A stretch of DNA of 64,000 bases, from contig JAJLPB010000014.1 of the NCBI GenBank assembly GCA_025548565.1, positions 62,001-126,000 of the forward strand, written 5' to 3'. Positions 1-8,664 of the stretch are shown piece by piece (within the stretch, counting starts at the first letter, position 1; every line of letters starts with the position of its first letter). Made by a program: the position numbers and the translations under genes. The DNA comes from Rugamonas sp. A1-17 (GTDB taxonomy: Bacteria > Pseudomonadota > Gammaproteobacteria > Burkholderiales > Burkholderiaceae_D). The notes beneath the pieces were generated by a model that worked only from the letters and a program-made list of their open reading frames with translations, had not been told where the DNA came from and searched no databases.

Positions 1-2884
1 CGATGGCGGTCCACGGATCGTGGCCGGCCTTGATGTCCTGCTCGATCTGGTCGACCAGGATCACCGAGTTACGGATGATCATGCCGAACAGCGCGATGAT
101 GCCCAGGTTGGCCACGAAGCCCAGCGGACGGCCCAGCACCAGCAAGGCCATCGCCGCCCCCGCCACGCCCAGCGGGCCGGTCAGGAACACCAGCAGCGCA
201 CGCGAGAAGCTGTGCAGCTGCAGCATCAGCAGCGTGAAGATGATGAAGATCGCCAGCGGCAGGTTGGCCGCGATCGACGCTTCGGCCGAACCGCTGTCGG
301 CCGCCGCGCCCTTGACGGTGATGGCGTAGCCGGCCGGCAGGTTGTCGCGCAGCTGCTTGAGCTTGGGCTCGATCTGGCCGGACACGGTCGGGCCCTGGAT
401 GTTGTCGGCCACGTCGGACTGCACCGTGATCGCCCACTCGCGCCCTTCCCGCCACACCACACCCGGCTCCCACACGAAGTGCGCGCGGGCCAGCTGGCTG
501 ATCGGCACCGACTTGCCGCTGGCGGTCGGGATGTTGGTGTCGTTCAGGATCGAGATCGTGTTGCGCTCCTCGATCGGCTGGCGGATCTGGATGTCGATCA
601 GCTTGATGTCCTCGCGGAACTGGCCGATGGTGGTGCCGGACAGAATGGTGTTCGCCGCCCGCATCACGGTTTGCGAGGTCACGCCCAGCGCGCGCATCTT
701 GTCCTGGTCCAGGTCGAGGCGCAGCACCTTGATCGATTCATTCCAGTTGTCGTTCACGCCCAGCGTGTTCGGATTGGCGCGCATGATGTCCTTCACCTGG
801 TCGGCGATGGCCCGCACCTTCTCCACTTCGCCGCCGGTCACGCGGAACTGCACCGGATACGGCACCGGCGGCCCGTTCGGCAGCAGCTTGACGCGACCGC
901 GCACTTCCGGGAAGTCATGCTTGAAGATGTCGACGATCTTGTCGCGCAACGCGGAGCGGGCATGCAGGTCCTTCGGCAGCACGACGATCTGCGACACGTT
1001 CGTCTGCGGGAAGATTTGGTCCAGCGGCAGGTAGAAGCGCGGGCTGCCGGTGCCGACGTAGCTGGTCACGCTGACCACGCCCTCCTGCTTGCGGATGAAG
1101 GCTTCGAACTTCTTCACCTGCGCCTCGTTGGCGCTGAAGGTCGTGCCTTCCGGCGTCCACAACTCAACCATCAGCTCGGGCCGGCTGGAGTCCGGGAAGA
1201 ACTGCTTCTCGATGAACTTGAAGCCGTACACACCCAGCGCGAAGATCAGCAGCGTGGCGGCGATGGTGGTCTTGCGATACTCGACGCACCAGTTGACCAC
1301 CGCGCGGAACTTACGGAAGCCCGGCGTGTCGAACAGGTCATGCTCACCGCCGCCCTCGGCGTGCGGCTTCACCTTCAGCAACACGTAGCCGATGTAGGGC
1401 GTGAAGACCACGGCCACCACCCACGAAATCACCAGCGCCAGCGCGTTGACCGAGAACAGCGAGAAGGTGTATTCGCCGGCCGCCGACTTCGCCAGGCCGA
1501 TCGGCAGGAAGCCCGCCACCGTGATCAGGGTACCGGTCAGCATCGGGATCGCGGTCGAGGTGTAGGCGAAGGTGGCGGCGTCGAAGCGCGACATGCCCTC
1601 CTCCATCTTACGCACCATCATTTCCACGGCGATGATGGCATCGTCCACCAGCAGGCCCAGCGCGATGATCAGCGCCCCCAGCGAAATCTTGTGCAGGTCG
1701 ATGTCGAGCATGCGCATGAACAGGAAGGTCACCGACAGCACCAGCGGGATAGTCAGCGCCACCACCAGGCCGGGACGCACGTCCAGCCGCAGCTTGGGCT
1801 TGCTGTGCATGCCCAGCGCCACGAAGCTGACGGCCAATACAATCAGCACCGCTTCGATCAGTGTGTGCACGAACTCGCCCACGGAAGCTTTGACGGCCTC
1901 AGGCTGATCCGACACGCGCTCCAGCTCGATACCGACCGGCAGCTTGGCCTTCATCGCGGCGACGGTCTTCTCCATGCTCTTGCCGAGCTGGATGATGTTG
2001 CCACCCTTTTCCATCGACACGCCCAGGCCGATCACTTCCTTGCCGTTGAAGCGCATCTTGTTACCCGGCGGGTCTTGGTACTCGCGCTTGACGGTGGCGA
2101 AGTCGCCCAGGCGGAAGGTGGTGCCGTTGGCGCGCAGCTCCAGCTCTTCGAGGTCCTTGACGGTCTTGAGCGCACCGGTCACGCGCACTTGCAGGTTGTC
2201 GGTCGGCGTGACCAGCACGCCGGTCGCCTCCACCGTGTTCTGGGTGGCGATCTGGTTGGCGATGGCCTCGATCGGAATGCCCAACTGGGCGAACTTCTTG
2301 TGCGAGAACTCGATGTTGATCTTCTCGTCCTGCACGCCGAACAACTCGACCTTGGACACCAGCGGCACGCCCAGCAGTTGCTGGCGCACGAAATCGGCAT
2401 AGTCCTTCATCTCGGCATAGGTGAAGCCGTCGCCGGACAGCGCGAAAATGGAACCGTAGGTATCGCCGAATTCATCGTTGAAGAACGGTCCCTGCACGCC
2501 CGGCGGCAAGGTGCCGCGGATGTCGCCGATCTTCTTGCGCACCTGGTACCAGGACTGCGCCACTTCCTTGGGCGGCGCCGATTCGCGCAGCTTGAGGATG
2601 ATGGTGGTCTCGCCCGGCTTGGAGTAGCTGCTGATCTCGTCGATGTCCGGCGTCTCCTGCAGCTTCTTCTCCAGCTTGTCAGTGACCTGCTCGGCCATCT
2701 GCAGCGAGGTCGCACCCGGCCAGTTGGCCCGCACCACCATCGCGCGGAAGGTGAACGGCGGATCCTCGTCCTGGCCCAGGTTGGAATAGCTCAGCATGCC
2801 GCCTATCAGCAGCACCGCGATCAGGTAGCGCGTCAGCGGGATGTGTTCAAGCGCCCAGCGTGAAAGGTTGAAGCCCCCCTTCAT
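1..2884 (-). CDS. RND efflux transporter permease (partial, C-terminus beyond left edge)
   Basis: Inner-membrane proton-driven pump of the RND/HAE1 family that moves drugs or other toxic compounds out through a tripartite complex. Reading leftward from the ATG at 2884 gives 961 residues without a stop, about 93% of the usual 1,030. The N-terminus (MKGGFNLSRWALEH) and first membrane helix resemble MexK/TriC-type pumps. The TM4 motif LLVDDAIIAVEM is present, with the paired aspartates at residues 414-415 that relay protons in AcrB. The start overlaps the adaptor stop as ATGA, so the two genes are translationally coupled. Substrate cannot be told from sequence. The outer-membrane factor is not visible and could lie past the edge. 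The family call is firm; the closeness to MexK/TriC is from memory. Confidence 0.93.
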   Translation of the reverse strand, partial: MKGGFNLSRWALEHIPLTRYLIAVLLIGGMLSYSNLGQDEDPPFTFRAMVVRANWPGATSLQMAEQVTDKLEKKLQETPDIDEISSYSKPGETTIILKLRESAPPKEVAQSWYQVRKKIGDIRGTLPPGVQGPFFNDEFGDTYGSIFALSGDGFTYAEMKDYADFVRQQLLGVPLVSKVELFGVQDEKINIEFSHKKFAQLGIPIEAIANQIATQNTVEATGVLVTPTDNLQVRVTGALKTVKDLEELELRANGTTFRLGDFATVKREYQDPPGNKMRFNGKEVIGLGVSMEKGGNIIQLGKSMEKTVAAMKAKLPVGIELERVSDQPEAVKASVGEFVHTLIEAVLIVLAVSFVALGMHSKPKLRLDVRPGLVVALTIPLVLSVTFLFMRMLDIDLHKISLGALIIALGLLVDDAIIAVEMMVRKMEEGMSRFDAATFAYTSTAIPMLTGTLITVAGFLPIGLAKSAAGEYTFSLFSVNALALVISWVVAVVFTPYIGYVLLKVKPHAEGGGEHDLFDTPGFRKFRAVVNWCVEYRKTTIAATLLIFALGVYGFKFIEKQFFPDSSRPELMVELWTPEGTTFSANEAQVKKFEAFIRKQEGVVSVTSYVGTGSPRFYLPLDQIFPQTNVSQIVVLPKDLHARSALRDKIVDIFKHDFPEVRGRVKLLPNGPPVPYPVQFRVTGGEVEKVRAIADQVKDIMRANPNTLGVNDNWNESIKVLRLDLDQDKMRALGVTSQTVMRAANTILSGTTIGQFREDIKLIDIQIRQPIEERNTISILNDTNIPTASGKSVPISQLARAHFVWEPGVVWREGREWAITVQSDVADNIQGPTVSGQIEPKLKQLRDNLPAGYAITVKGAAADSGSAEASIAANLPLAIFIIFTLLMLQLHSFSRALLVFLTGPLGVAGAAMALLVLGRPLGFVANLGIIALFGMIIRNSVILVDQIEQDIKAGHDPWTAI

Positions 2885-4008
2885 TTGACGGCCCCCGCAA
2901 CGGCAGGCGCAGCGGCCGGCAGATCGTTACCGAGGATCTTGACCTTCTGGCCCGGCTTGAGCAGGTTGACGCCCGCCGTCACCACCGTCTGGCCCGGCTT
3001 GACGCCGCCCGCCAGCACGATCTCGTTGCCGGCCGCGCCGTCGATGGTGACCGGCACCAGCTTGACGACGCCGCCCTCCACCACCCAGACCGACGAGGCG
3101 GATTTTTCATAATACAGCGCCGTCAGCGGCACCTTGATCTGCGGCTTGGGCGTCTTCGATGCGAACTGCACCACGGCAGTCATGCCCAGCTTGGCTTCGG
3201 ACAGCGAGTCCGGAATCACGACCTTGACGGTGTAGGTGCGGGTCGATGGATCGGCCACCGGCGAGATCTCGCGGATCTTGCCCGCCACCACATTGCTCGG
3301 ATCGGCCCACAGGCGCACCTGCACGTCCGGCACCCGGCGCAGGGTTTCGACCTTGTCTTCCGGCAGGCCGATGACGATTTCCTTCTCGCCCTGCTTGGCC
3401 ACGCGCACCACAGGCGTGCCCGGCTGCACCACCTGGCCGACTTCGGCGTCCACCGCCGTCACGACGCCGTCAACATCGGACACTAAACTGGCGTAGGCCG
3501 CCTGGTTGGACTGCCCGCGGTAGGCCGCCTGCGTGGCGTCCACATTGGCTTGCGCTGCCTTGTAGGTGGAATCCTTGGCGTCCAGCACGGCCTGGCTGAC
3601 GAAGTTCTTGTTGCGCAGTTCCTGATAGCGCTTGAGCTCTGCCTTGGCCAGGTCGCGGTTGGTTTCGGCGGCGCGCAGGCCGGCCAGCGCCTGGGCCTGC
3701 GACAGTTGCAAGTCCTGCGGATCGAGTTGCATCAGCACCTGGCCGTGCTTGACCAGCGTGCCGACATCGACCTTGCGGCTGACGATCTTGCCGCCGACGC
3801 GGAAGCCCAGGCGCGATTCCACGCGGGCGCGCACCTCGCCGGAAAACTCGGCATTGACATCGACGTCGCTGCTGGCCAGCACCATGGCGCGCACGGGGCG
3901 GATGTCTTCGGTTTTCTCTGCGGGTTTGGAGCAACCGGCCAGCGCGGCGGCGGCCAGCACGGTAATAAGAAGGGGGGAAATCTGACGCTGTTTTTCAAAG
4001 GCGACCAC
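2881..4008 (-). CDS. RND efflux periplasmic adaptor (membrane fusion) lipoprotein
   Basis: Periplasmic adaptor that links the RND permease to an outer-membrane channel. From the GTG at 4008 it has 375 residues. It starts with a lipoprotein signal ending LAAAALAGC, then a lipoyl/barrel-sandwich half (VGGKIVSRKVDVGTLVKHGQ), an alpha-helical hairpin, the second lipoyl half, a beta-barrel and a C-terminal membrane-proximal domain. I chose the GTG because AAAGGAA sits about 6 bases upstream. The ATG at 4047 gives 13 extra residues, a poor ribosome site and a less natural lipoprotein signal. The stop overlaps the permease start (ATGA), so this is the first gene of a two-gene operon. Substrate is unknown. 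Confidence 0.92.
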   Translation of the reverse strand: MVAFEKQRQISPLLITVLAAAALAGCSKPAEKTEDIRPVRAMVLASSDVDVNAEFSGEVRARVESRLGFRVGGKIVSRKVDVGTLVKHGQVLMQLDPQDLQLSQAQALAGLRAAETNRDLAKAELKRYQELRNKNFVSQAVLDAKDSTYKAAQANVDATQAAYRGQSNQAAYASLVSDVDGVVTAVDAEVGQVVQPGTPVVRVAKQGEKEIVIGLPEDKVETLRRVPDVQVRLWADPSNVVAGKIREISPVADPSTRTYTVKVVIPDSLSEAKLGMTAVVQFASKTPKPQIKVPLTALYYEKSASSVWVVEGGVVKLVPVTIDGAAGNEIVLAGGVKPGQTVVTAGVNLLKPGQKVKILGNDLPAAAPAVAGAVK

Positions 4009-4064
4009 GGTGTATTCCTTTAGCTTGCTCTGGAGTGTAGATGGCACTACTATTACGGCTCGGA

Positions 4065-4086
4065 AATTAATGACTTTCCGTTAATT
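4065..4086. promoter_or_regulatory. Inverted repeat, possible repressor operator (site 1)
   Basis: An AATTAA...TTAATT dyad with 6-base arms in the AT-rich gap between the divergent RND operon and hpnC. The sequence AATGACTTTC inside it recurs 46 bases away in site 2. Location and shape suit a TetR- or MarR-like operator for the pump. No regulator gene is visible in the window, so the role is inferred. Confidence 0.35.
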
Positions 4087-4114
4087 TATTATATGCCGAC
4101 CTCATGTGTTTGCA

Positions 4115-4132
4115 AATGACTTTCGCGTCATT
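4115..4132. promoter_or_regulatory. Inverted repeat, possible repressor operator (site 2)
   Basis: AATGAC-TTTCGC-GTCATT is a perfect 6-base dyad sharing the half sequence AATGACTTTC with the site at 4065-4086. Paired similar dyads in a divergent promoter region suggest one regulator binding twice. It lies just upstream of the hpnC start, so it could touch either gene. Confidence 0.35.
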
Positions 4133-4162
4133 AACTTTATTTTTTGCTTTTGGGCCAGTTTT

Positions 4163-5005
4163 ATGCCGGTAGATCACTACGAGAATTTCCCTGTTGCATC
4201 TGTTCTACTGCCCAGCCGCTTGCGGCCGGCGGTGGAAGCGATCTACGCCTTTGCCCGCAGCGCCGACGACCTCGCCGATGAGGGCGACGCCGCGCCCGAG
4301 CAGCGGCTTGCCGCGCTGAACGCCTACGAAGGCGCACTGACCCAGATCGAGGCCGGCGGCACCCCCCACGATCCGATGTTCGAACGGCTGGCGCAGGTGG
4401 TGCGCCAGTACGACCTGCCGCTCAAGCCGCTGTACGAGCTGCTGTCGGCCTTCAAGCAGGACGTTCTGGTGAGCCGCTACGCCACCTTCGATGCGCTGCT
4501 GGACTATTGCGCCCGCTCTGCCAATCCGGTCGGCTTCCTGATGCTGCACCTGTACGGCCAGGCCGACGAAGAAAATATCCGCGATTCCGACGCCATCTGC
4601 ACCGCGCTGCAACTGATCAACTTCCTGCAAGATGTGGCGATCGACATCCATAAAGAGCGCATCTACATACCATTGGAGGATTTGAGCCGTTACGCGATCT
4701 CGCCGGCGGCGCTCGACCACGCCAGCGCCCGCCCCCGCTGGCGCTCCATGATGAAGTTTGAAGTGGACCGCGCCCGCGCGCTGATGCTGAGCGGAGCGCC
4801 GCTGGCCTTGCGCCTGAACGGACGGATCGGTTTCGAGCTGCGCATGGTGGTGCAAGGCGGCCTGCGCATCCTGGACGCGATCGAGGCGGCGGAATACGAC
4901 GTTTTCCTGCACCGCCCCAAGCTCACCAGGCGCGACTGGCTGTGCATTTTCTGGGCGGCAGTGCGCATGAAGAAGCAAATGAAGGCTGTTTTCAAGGCCG
5001 CTTGA
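4163..5005 (+). CDS. hpnC: Squalene synthase HpnC (hydroxysqualene synthase)
   Basis: Member of the squalene/phytoene synthase family. In the HpnCDE route HpnC turns presqualene diphosphate into hydroxysqualene, on the way to squalene and hopanoids. The protein has 280 residues from the ATG at 4163, which begins MPVDHYENFPVAS as in HpnC proteins. The first aspartate-rich motif is ADDLADE at residues 34-40 and the second is FLQDVAIDIHKERIYIP near residue 155; both bind diphosphate through magnesium. An in-frame GTG at 4106 would add 19 residues unlike the family. Unusually, hpnD and hpnE do not follow directly: three small genes lie between. No squalene-hopene cyclase is in the window, so the final product (hopanoid or other squalene derivative) is not shown here. 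Confidence 0.92.
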   Translation: MPVDHYENFPVASVLLPSRLRPAVEAIYAFARSADDLADEGDAAPEQRLAALNAYEGALTQIEAGGTPHDPMFERLAQVVRQYDLPLKPLYELLSAFKQDVLVSRYATFDALLDYCARSANPVGFLMLHLYGQADEENIRDSDAICTALQLINFLQDVAIDIHKERIYIPLEDLSRYAISPAALDHASARPRWRSMMKFEVDRARALMLSGAPLALRLNGRIGFELRMVVQGGLRILDAIEAAEYDVFLHRPKLTRRDWLCIFWAAVRMKKQMKAVFKAA

Positions 5006-5106
5006 CGCGACTCTGCCGCAAAAAATAGCCGAGCACGATTAGATCGTTTCCGCTGCACAATGTTCCTTCCCTATGCTACCTTCCCAGAAAATGGAGAGGT
5101 GGCATT

Positions 5107-5304
5107 ATGATTACGGAAGATCGGTCATCACGACCGGATTTGGAAACATCGAAAGTGGTGGAATTGGGCGTCAACCTACTGCAAAGCCGTGGACGGGCAT
5201 TTGCGTCCGAGTTTTTGGTGCGCAGGAATATCCCATTCAGCGTCATCGTACGGGTGCTGTCCGATCCGCCTGGCCGCCGCCGCGCCGGCAACCTAAGGCG
5301 ATAA
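5107..5304 (+). CDS. Small hypothetical protein
   Basis: A 65-residue soluble protein of unknown function, basic at the C-terminus (PPGRRRAGNLRR). The central part, ELGVNLLQSRGRAFASEFLV then RRNIPFSVIVRVL, reads as two amphipathic helices, and I recall similar short proteins in Oxalobacteraceae. A clear GGAGAGG ribosome site 7 bases before the ATG supports translation. It overlaps the end of the convergent lipoprotein gene by 12 bases. It could be a small regulator or nucleic-acid binder, but nothing proves that. Confidence 0.6.
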   Translation: MITEDRSSRPDLETSKVVELGVNLLQSRGRAFASEFLVRRNIPFSVIVRVLSDPPGRRRAGNLRR

Positions 5305-5619
5305 CGCCGCTTTCGCCCCGTGCGACGCCGGCGGTTTGAGCAGCGAATCGCGCAGCGCAGCCGCATCCGTCACCGATATGGCGGTATGGCAATTGGCCCA
5401 TTCGTTCGAAATGCGCCACTCCTGATAGTCGCGCCCGCTGAGCTTGCGCTGTTGCTGTTCATTAAGCACGTGGCAGTGGCTCGCCACCTGCGCGGCCTCC
5501 TGCAGGTGATTTTCGTAATAGGTAGCGGATTTCATTGGAACATCGGCCGCGGCTGGCGCGCGGCCGCAGCCCCACAACAGTGGAATGAACAAGATGGCGG
5601 CGGCTGACTGCTGGTACAT
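5293..5619 (-). CDS. Small hypothetical lipoprotein
   Basis: A 108-residue protein with a lipoprotein signal (AAAILFIPLLWGC) followed by a short charged domain. That domain carries ESxx-like features of EexN-type small lipoproteins: YYENHLQEAAQVASHC and WRISNEWANCHTAI, with two cysteines that could pair. The ATG at 5619 is chosen because GGAG lies 8 bases upstream; the ATG at 5628 sits on that ribosome site. No function is known. It probably stays in the cell envelope. Resemblance to EexN is loose. Confidence 0.65.
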   Translation of the reverse strand: MYQQSAAAILFIPLLWGCGRAPAAADVPMKSATYYENHLQEAAQVASHCHVLNEQQQRKLSGRDYQEWRISNEWANCHTAISVTDAAALRDSLLKPPASHGAKAALSP

Positions 5620-5676
5620 ACGTGGCATCTCCAGGGAAACGTAACATATTGTATCCCCGAAGATAAAAACCCGTCG

Positions 5677-6087
5677 TCACAGTTGATTTGGTGCACCTTT
5701 CAACTCAACAACATTACCCTCCGGGTCAGTCAAATAGATGGACGGCCCCTCACCTTCCGCGCCGTAGCGCGATTCCACTTGCCCAGCCGTCACCCCGTGC
5801 GCCAGCAGATGCGCGCGGATGGCCGCCTCGTCGAAGGGTTCCACCCGCAGGCAGAAATGGTCCATATTGCGCCCTTCGGCGCCCGGCGCGGCGCCGCCCA
5901 CGCGGCCCAGCTTGCCGTCCACCGGTACCAGGTCGATCAGGCTGCTGCCGGCACGCAATTGCACCAGGCCGATTTCATCCTGCCGCCGCTCGACCGTGCA
6001 GCCCAGCGCGCCGCAGTAAAAGTCCAGCATGCGCGCCAACTCCACCACGCGCAGCACCAGATGATCGATTTCACGAATACGTATCAT
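5677..6087 (-). CDS. VOC family (glyoxalase/bleomycin resistance-like) protein
   Basis: A 136-residue single-module vicinal-oxygen-chelate protein. It opens IREIDHLVLRVVELARMLDFYCGALG and ends with SIYLTDPEGNVVELKG, the two halves of the babbabbb fold that holds a divalent metal. Candidate metal ligands are the His in DHLVLR, the His in MDHFCLRV and the final Glu in VVELKG. The start at 6087 has a strong GGAGG site 6 bases upstream; an ATG at 6108 lacks one. Substrate is unknown. Together with the lipoprotein gene it separates hpnC from hpnD. Confidence 0.88.
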   Translation of the reverse strand: MIRIREIDHLVLRVVELARMLDFYCGALGCTVERRQDEIGLVQLRAGSSLIDLVPVDGKLGRVGGAAPGAEGRNMDHFCLRVEPFDEAAIRAHLLAHGVTAGQVESRYGAEGEGPSIYLTDPEGNVVELKGAPNQL

Positions 6088-6173
6088 GCTCTCCCTCCAT
6101 GCCGACATAAGCCCACATTGTTACACTAAACCTATAGAATAGCGGCTTCGATGTCATCCTTGCTTTTTTATCC

Positions 6174-7007
6174 ATGTCTCCCGACGACTACTGCCAGCAA
6201 AAGACCGCCCAGAGCGGCTCCAGTTTCTACTACAGCTTCCTGTTCCTGCCGCCGGAGCGTCGCCGCGCAATCACCGCCCTGTATGCGTTTTGCCGCGAAG
6301 TGGATGACACCGTCGACGAATGCACCGACGAGTCGGTCGCCCGCATCAAGCTGGCCTGGTGGCGCAAGGAGATCGCCAGCATGTACGAAGGCCAGCAGAC
6401 CCACCCCGTCACGCAGGCGCTGCAGCCGCACCTGAGCGCCTATAACTTGCAACAGCAGCACCTGCAGGCCATCATCGACGGCATGGAGATGGACCTGAAC
6501 CAGACCCGCTACCTCGACTACGCGGCGCTGACCAAATACTGCTGGCACGTGGCCAGCGTGGTGGGCATCCTGTCGGCCAGCATCTTCGGCGCGACCAAAC
6601 CGGAAACGCTGCTGTATGCGGAAAAACTGGGCCACGCCTTCCAGCTGACCAACATCATCCGCGACGTCGGCGAGGACGCGCGCAAGGGCCGCATCTACCT
6701 GCCGATCAACGAGCTGCAGCAGTTCAACGTCACCGCCGCCGACCTGCTCAACGCCCGCCACAGCGAGAACTTCGAAAAGCTGATGGCCTTCCAGGCCGCG
6801 CGCGCTCAAAAGGTCTACGACGAAGCCTTCGCGCTGCTGCCGAAGGAAGACCGGCGCGCCCAGCGTCCCGGCCTGATGATGTCCGCCATCTACCGCACGC
6901 TGCTGGACGAAGTGCAGGCCGACGGCTTCCACGTGCTCACGCAACGCATTTCGTTGACGCCCATCCGCAAGCTCTGGCTGGCGTGGAAGACCTACATTCG
7001 TGGCTAA
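6174..7007 (+). CDS. hpnD: Presqualene diphosphate synthase HpnD
   Basis: Head-to-head prenyl synthase joining two farnesyl diphosphates into presqualene diphosphate, the first HpnCDE step. It has 277 residues. The opening YCQQKTAQSGSSFYYSFLFL is typical of HpnD, and the aspartate-rich motif FCREVDDTVDEC lies at residues 40-50. The second motif, NIIRDVGEDARKGRIYLP, is near residue 160. The last 8 bases overlap the start of hpnE (GTGGCTAA), so the two are coupled. It is well separated from hpnC. Confidence 0.93.
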   Translation: MSPDDYCQQKTAQSGSSFYYSFLFLPPERRRAITALYAFCREVDDTVDECTDESVARIKLAWWRKEIASMYEGQQTHPVTQALQPHLSAYNLQQQHLQAIIDGMEMDLNQTRYLDYAALTKYCWHVASVVGILSASIFGATKPETLLYAEKLGHAFQLTNIIRDVGEDARKGRIYLPINELQQFNVTAADLLNARHSENFEKLMAFQAARAQKVYDEAFALLPKEDRRAQRPGLMMSAIYRTLLDEVQADGFHVLTQRISLTPIRKLWLAWKTYIRG

Positions 7008-8406
7008 CGAAGCCGTCGACCAGCGCACCGGCAAAGTCGAACCGGGACTGACTTCGCGCGCGGTCGCGGTGATCGGCGGCGGCTGGGCCGGTTGCGCGGC
7101 GGCCGTCGAACTGGCGCGCGCCGGCTACAAGGTCACGCAGTTGGAGGCCGCGCGCACGCTGGGCGGCCGCGCGCGCCGCATCGAAACCGACCACCGCCAC
7201 CTGGACAACGGCCAGCATATCCTGCTGGGCGCCTACAGCGAAACGCTGCGGCTGATGAAGCTGACCGGCGTGGACCGCGAGCAGGCCTTGCTGTCGCTGC
7301 CGCTGCAGATGCGCTACCCGGCCGGCAGCGGCGGCATGGATTTCGTCGCCCCGCGCCTGCCCGCGCCGCTGCACCTGGCGCTGGCGCTGCTGCGCGCCAA
7401 AGGCCTGGACCGCGCCGATAAACTCAGCCTGGCGCGCTTCTCCACCACCGCGCGCTGGATGGGCTGGAGCCTGCACACCGATTGCAGCGTGACAGAACTG
7501 CTGCAGCGCTTCGACCAGACAGCGCGCCTGATCCAGCTGATGTGGCGCCCGCTCTGCCTGGCCGCCCTGAACACGCCGCCGGAACGCGCCTCGGCCCAGG
7601 TCTTCCTCAACGTGCTGCGCGACAGCCTGGGCGCCAAACGCAGCGCCTCGGACATGCTGCTGCCGCGCGCCGACCTGTCCGCCCTGCTGCCCGAGGCGGC
7701 GGCGGCCTACGTCGAGGCGCACGGCGGCTCGGTGCGTACCGGCGCCAAGGTGCAGGCGCTGCGTTCCATCGAAGGCCGCCTGTGGCAGCTCGACATCAGC
7801 GGCGCGGCCGTGGGCGGCAACTGGAGCACCTATTTCGGCGGCGTGGTGCTGGCCACCGGCGCCAGCCAGGCCGCCACGCTGCTGCACGGGATACCGGACT
7901 GCGACACCTCCGCCCTGTGCAGCCAGCTGACCGCGTTCGAGCCGGAGGCCATCACCACCTGTTACCTGCAATACGACGCCGCGACCCGGCTGGAGCTGCC
8001 CTTCTTCGCCCTGCTGGACGATCCGGACAACCACCAGTGGGGCCAGTTTGTGTTCGACCGCGGCCAGCTCGACGCCGGCCAGGCCGGCCTGCTGGCGGTG
8101 GTCATCAGCGCCTCCGGCAGCGCCGCCGCGCAAAGCCAGGATCTGCTGGCCGAAGCGGTGGCCGTACAGCTGGCGGCGGTGTTCCAGCGCCCGGAGCTGG
8201 GCCGGCCGAAGTGGTTCAAGGTCATTACCGAGAAGCGCGCCACCTACGCCTGCGCGCCCGGCGTGGCCCGCCCGGCCAACGACAGCGGCCTGCCAGGCCT
8301 GGTCATCGCCGGCGACTACACCGCCGGCGACTACCCGGCCACGCTGGAATCGGCGGTGCGCAGCGGCGTCGCCGCCGCCGCCCTGCTCAAGGGGGCCGCC
8401 ATCTAG
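7000..8406 (+). CDS. hpnE: Hydroxysqualene dehydroxylase HpnE
   Basis: FAD-dependent amine-oxidase-fold enzyme that reductively removes the hydroxyl of hydroxysqualene to give squalene. It has 468 residues from a GTG. The dinucleotide-binding motif VIGGGWAGCAAAVELARAG is at residues 24-42, followed by the GGRARR element typical of phytoene-desaturase-like enzymes. A C-terminal FAD segment reads VIAGDYTAGDYPATLESAVR. The GTG start overlaps the hpnD stop by 8 bases, and this fits the conserved hpnD-hpnE pair. A later start would remove part of the variable N-terminus only. Confidence 0.92.
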   Translation: MANEAVDQRTGKVEPGLTSRAVAVIGGGWAGCAAAVELARAGYKVTQLEAARTLGGRARRIETDHRHLDNGQHILLGAYSETLRLMKLTGVDREQALLSLPLQMRYPAGSGGMDFVAPRLPAPLHLALALLRAKGLDRADKLSLARFSTTARWMGWSLHTDCSVTELLQRFDQTARLIQLMWRPLCLAALNTPPERASAQVFLNVLRDSLGAKRSASDMLLPRADLSALLPEAAAAYVEAHGGSVRTGAKVQALRSIEGRLWQLDISGAAVGGNWSTYFGGVVLATGASQAATLLHGIPDCDTSALCSQLTAFEPEAITTCYLQYDAATRLELPFFALLDDPDNHQWGQFVFDRGQLDAGQAGLLAVVISASGSAAAQSQDLLAEAVAVQLAAVFQRPELGRPKWFKVITEKRATYACAPGVARPANDSGLPGLVIAGDYTAGDYPATLESAVRSGVAAAALLKGAAI

Positions 8407-8522
8407 TCCCCGGTTTTTGTCGTCTGCCCCGCTGTTTATGCAGCCTGTCTCATGCCGATGGCGCCTGGCCCGGCGCTTGCGTACAGTAGCATCATCGACA
8501 AAAGACCAATATTGGAATCAAC

Positions 8523-8660
8523 ATGAACATCGCCCTCAGCCTCAAAACCCTTGCCCTGATCGCCTTCGTCGCGGCCAGCACGGTGGCCATCGTGCAGACC
8601 GCACCGGTGGCAAGCAGCGCGATGGCCATGGCACACAACAGCGCAACATTAGGTATTTGA
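8523..8660 (+). CDS. Small hydrophobic peptide, unknown
   Basis: A 45-residue frame starting at the ATG at 8523 with a weak GGA site 7 bases before it. The peptide has a hydrophobic core (LKTLALIAFVAASTVAIV) followed by a short AT/S-rich tail, like a signal peptide or a single-span membrane peptide. Its stop is only 4 bases before the ATG of the DUF1700-like gene, so co-translation is likely. There is no recognised family. It may be a membrane micropeptide or only a leader for the downstream genes. Confidence 0.5.
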   Translation: MNIALSLKTLALIAFVAASTVAIVQTAPVASSAMAMAHNSATLGI

Positions 8661-8664
8661 TATC

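Noticed and set aside
20..2863. 947-residue open frame on the plus strand
   Set aside because: It is antisense to the RND permease and has the low-complexity, H/R/D/Q-rich composition of a shadow frame in GC-rich DNA.
8407..8522. Terminator after hpnE
   Set aside because: GC-rich stretches are present but no stem with a T-run was found.
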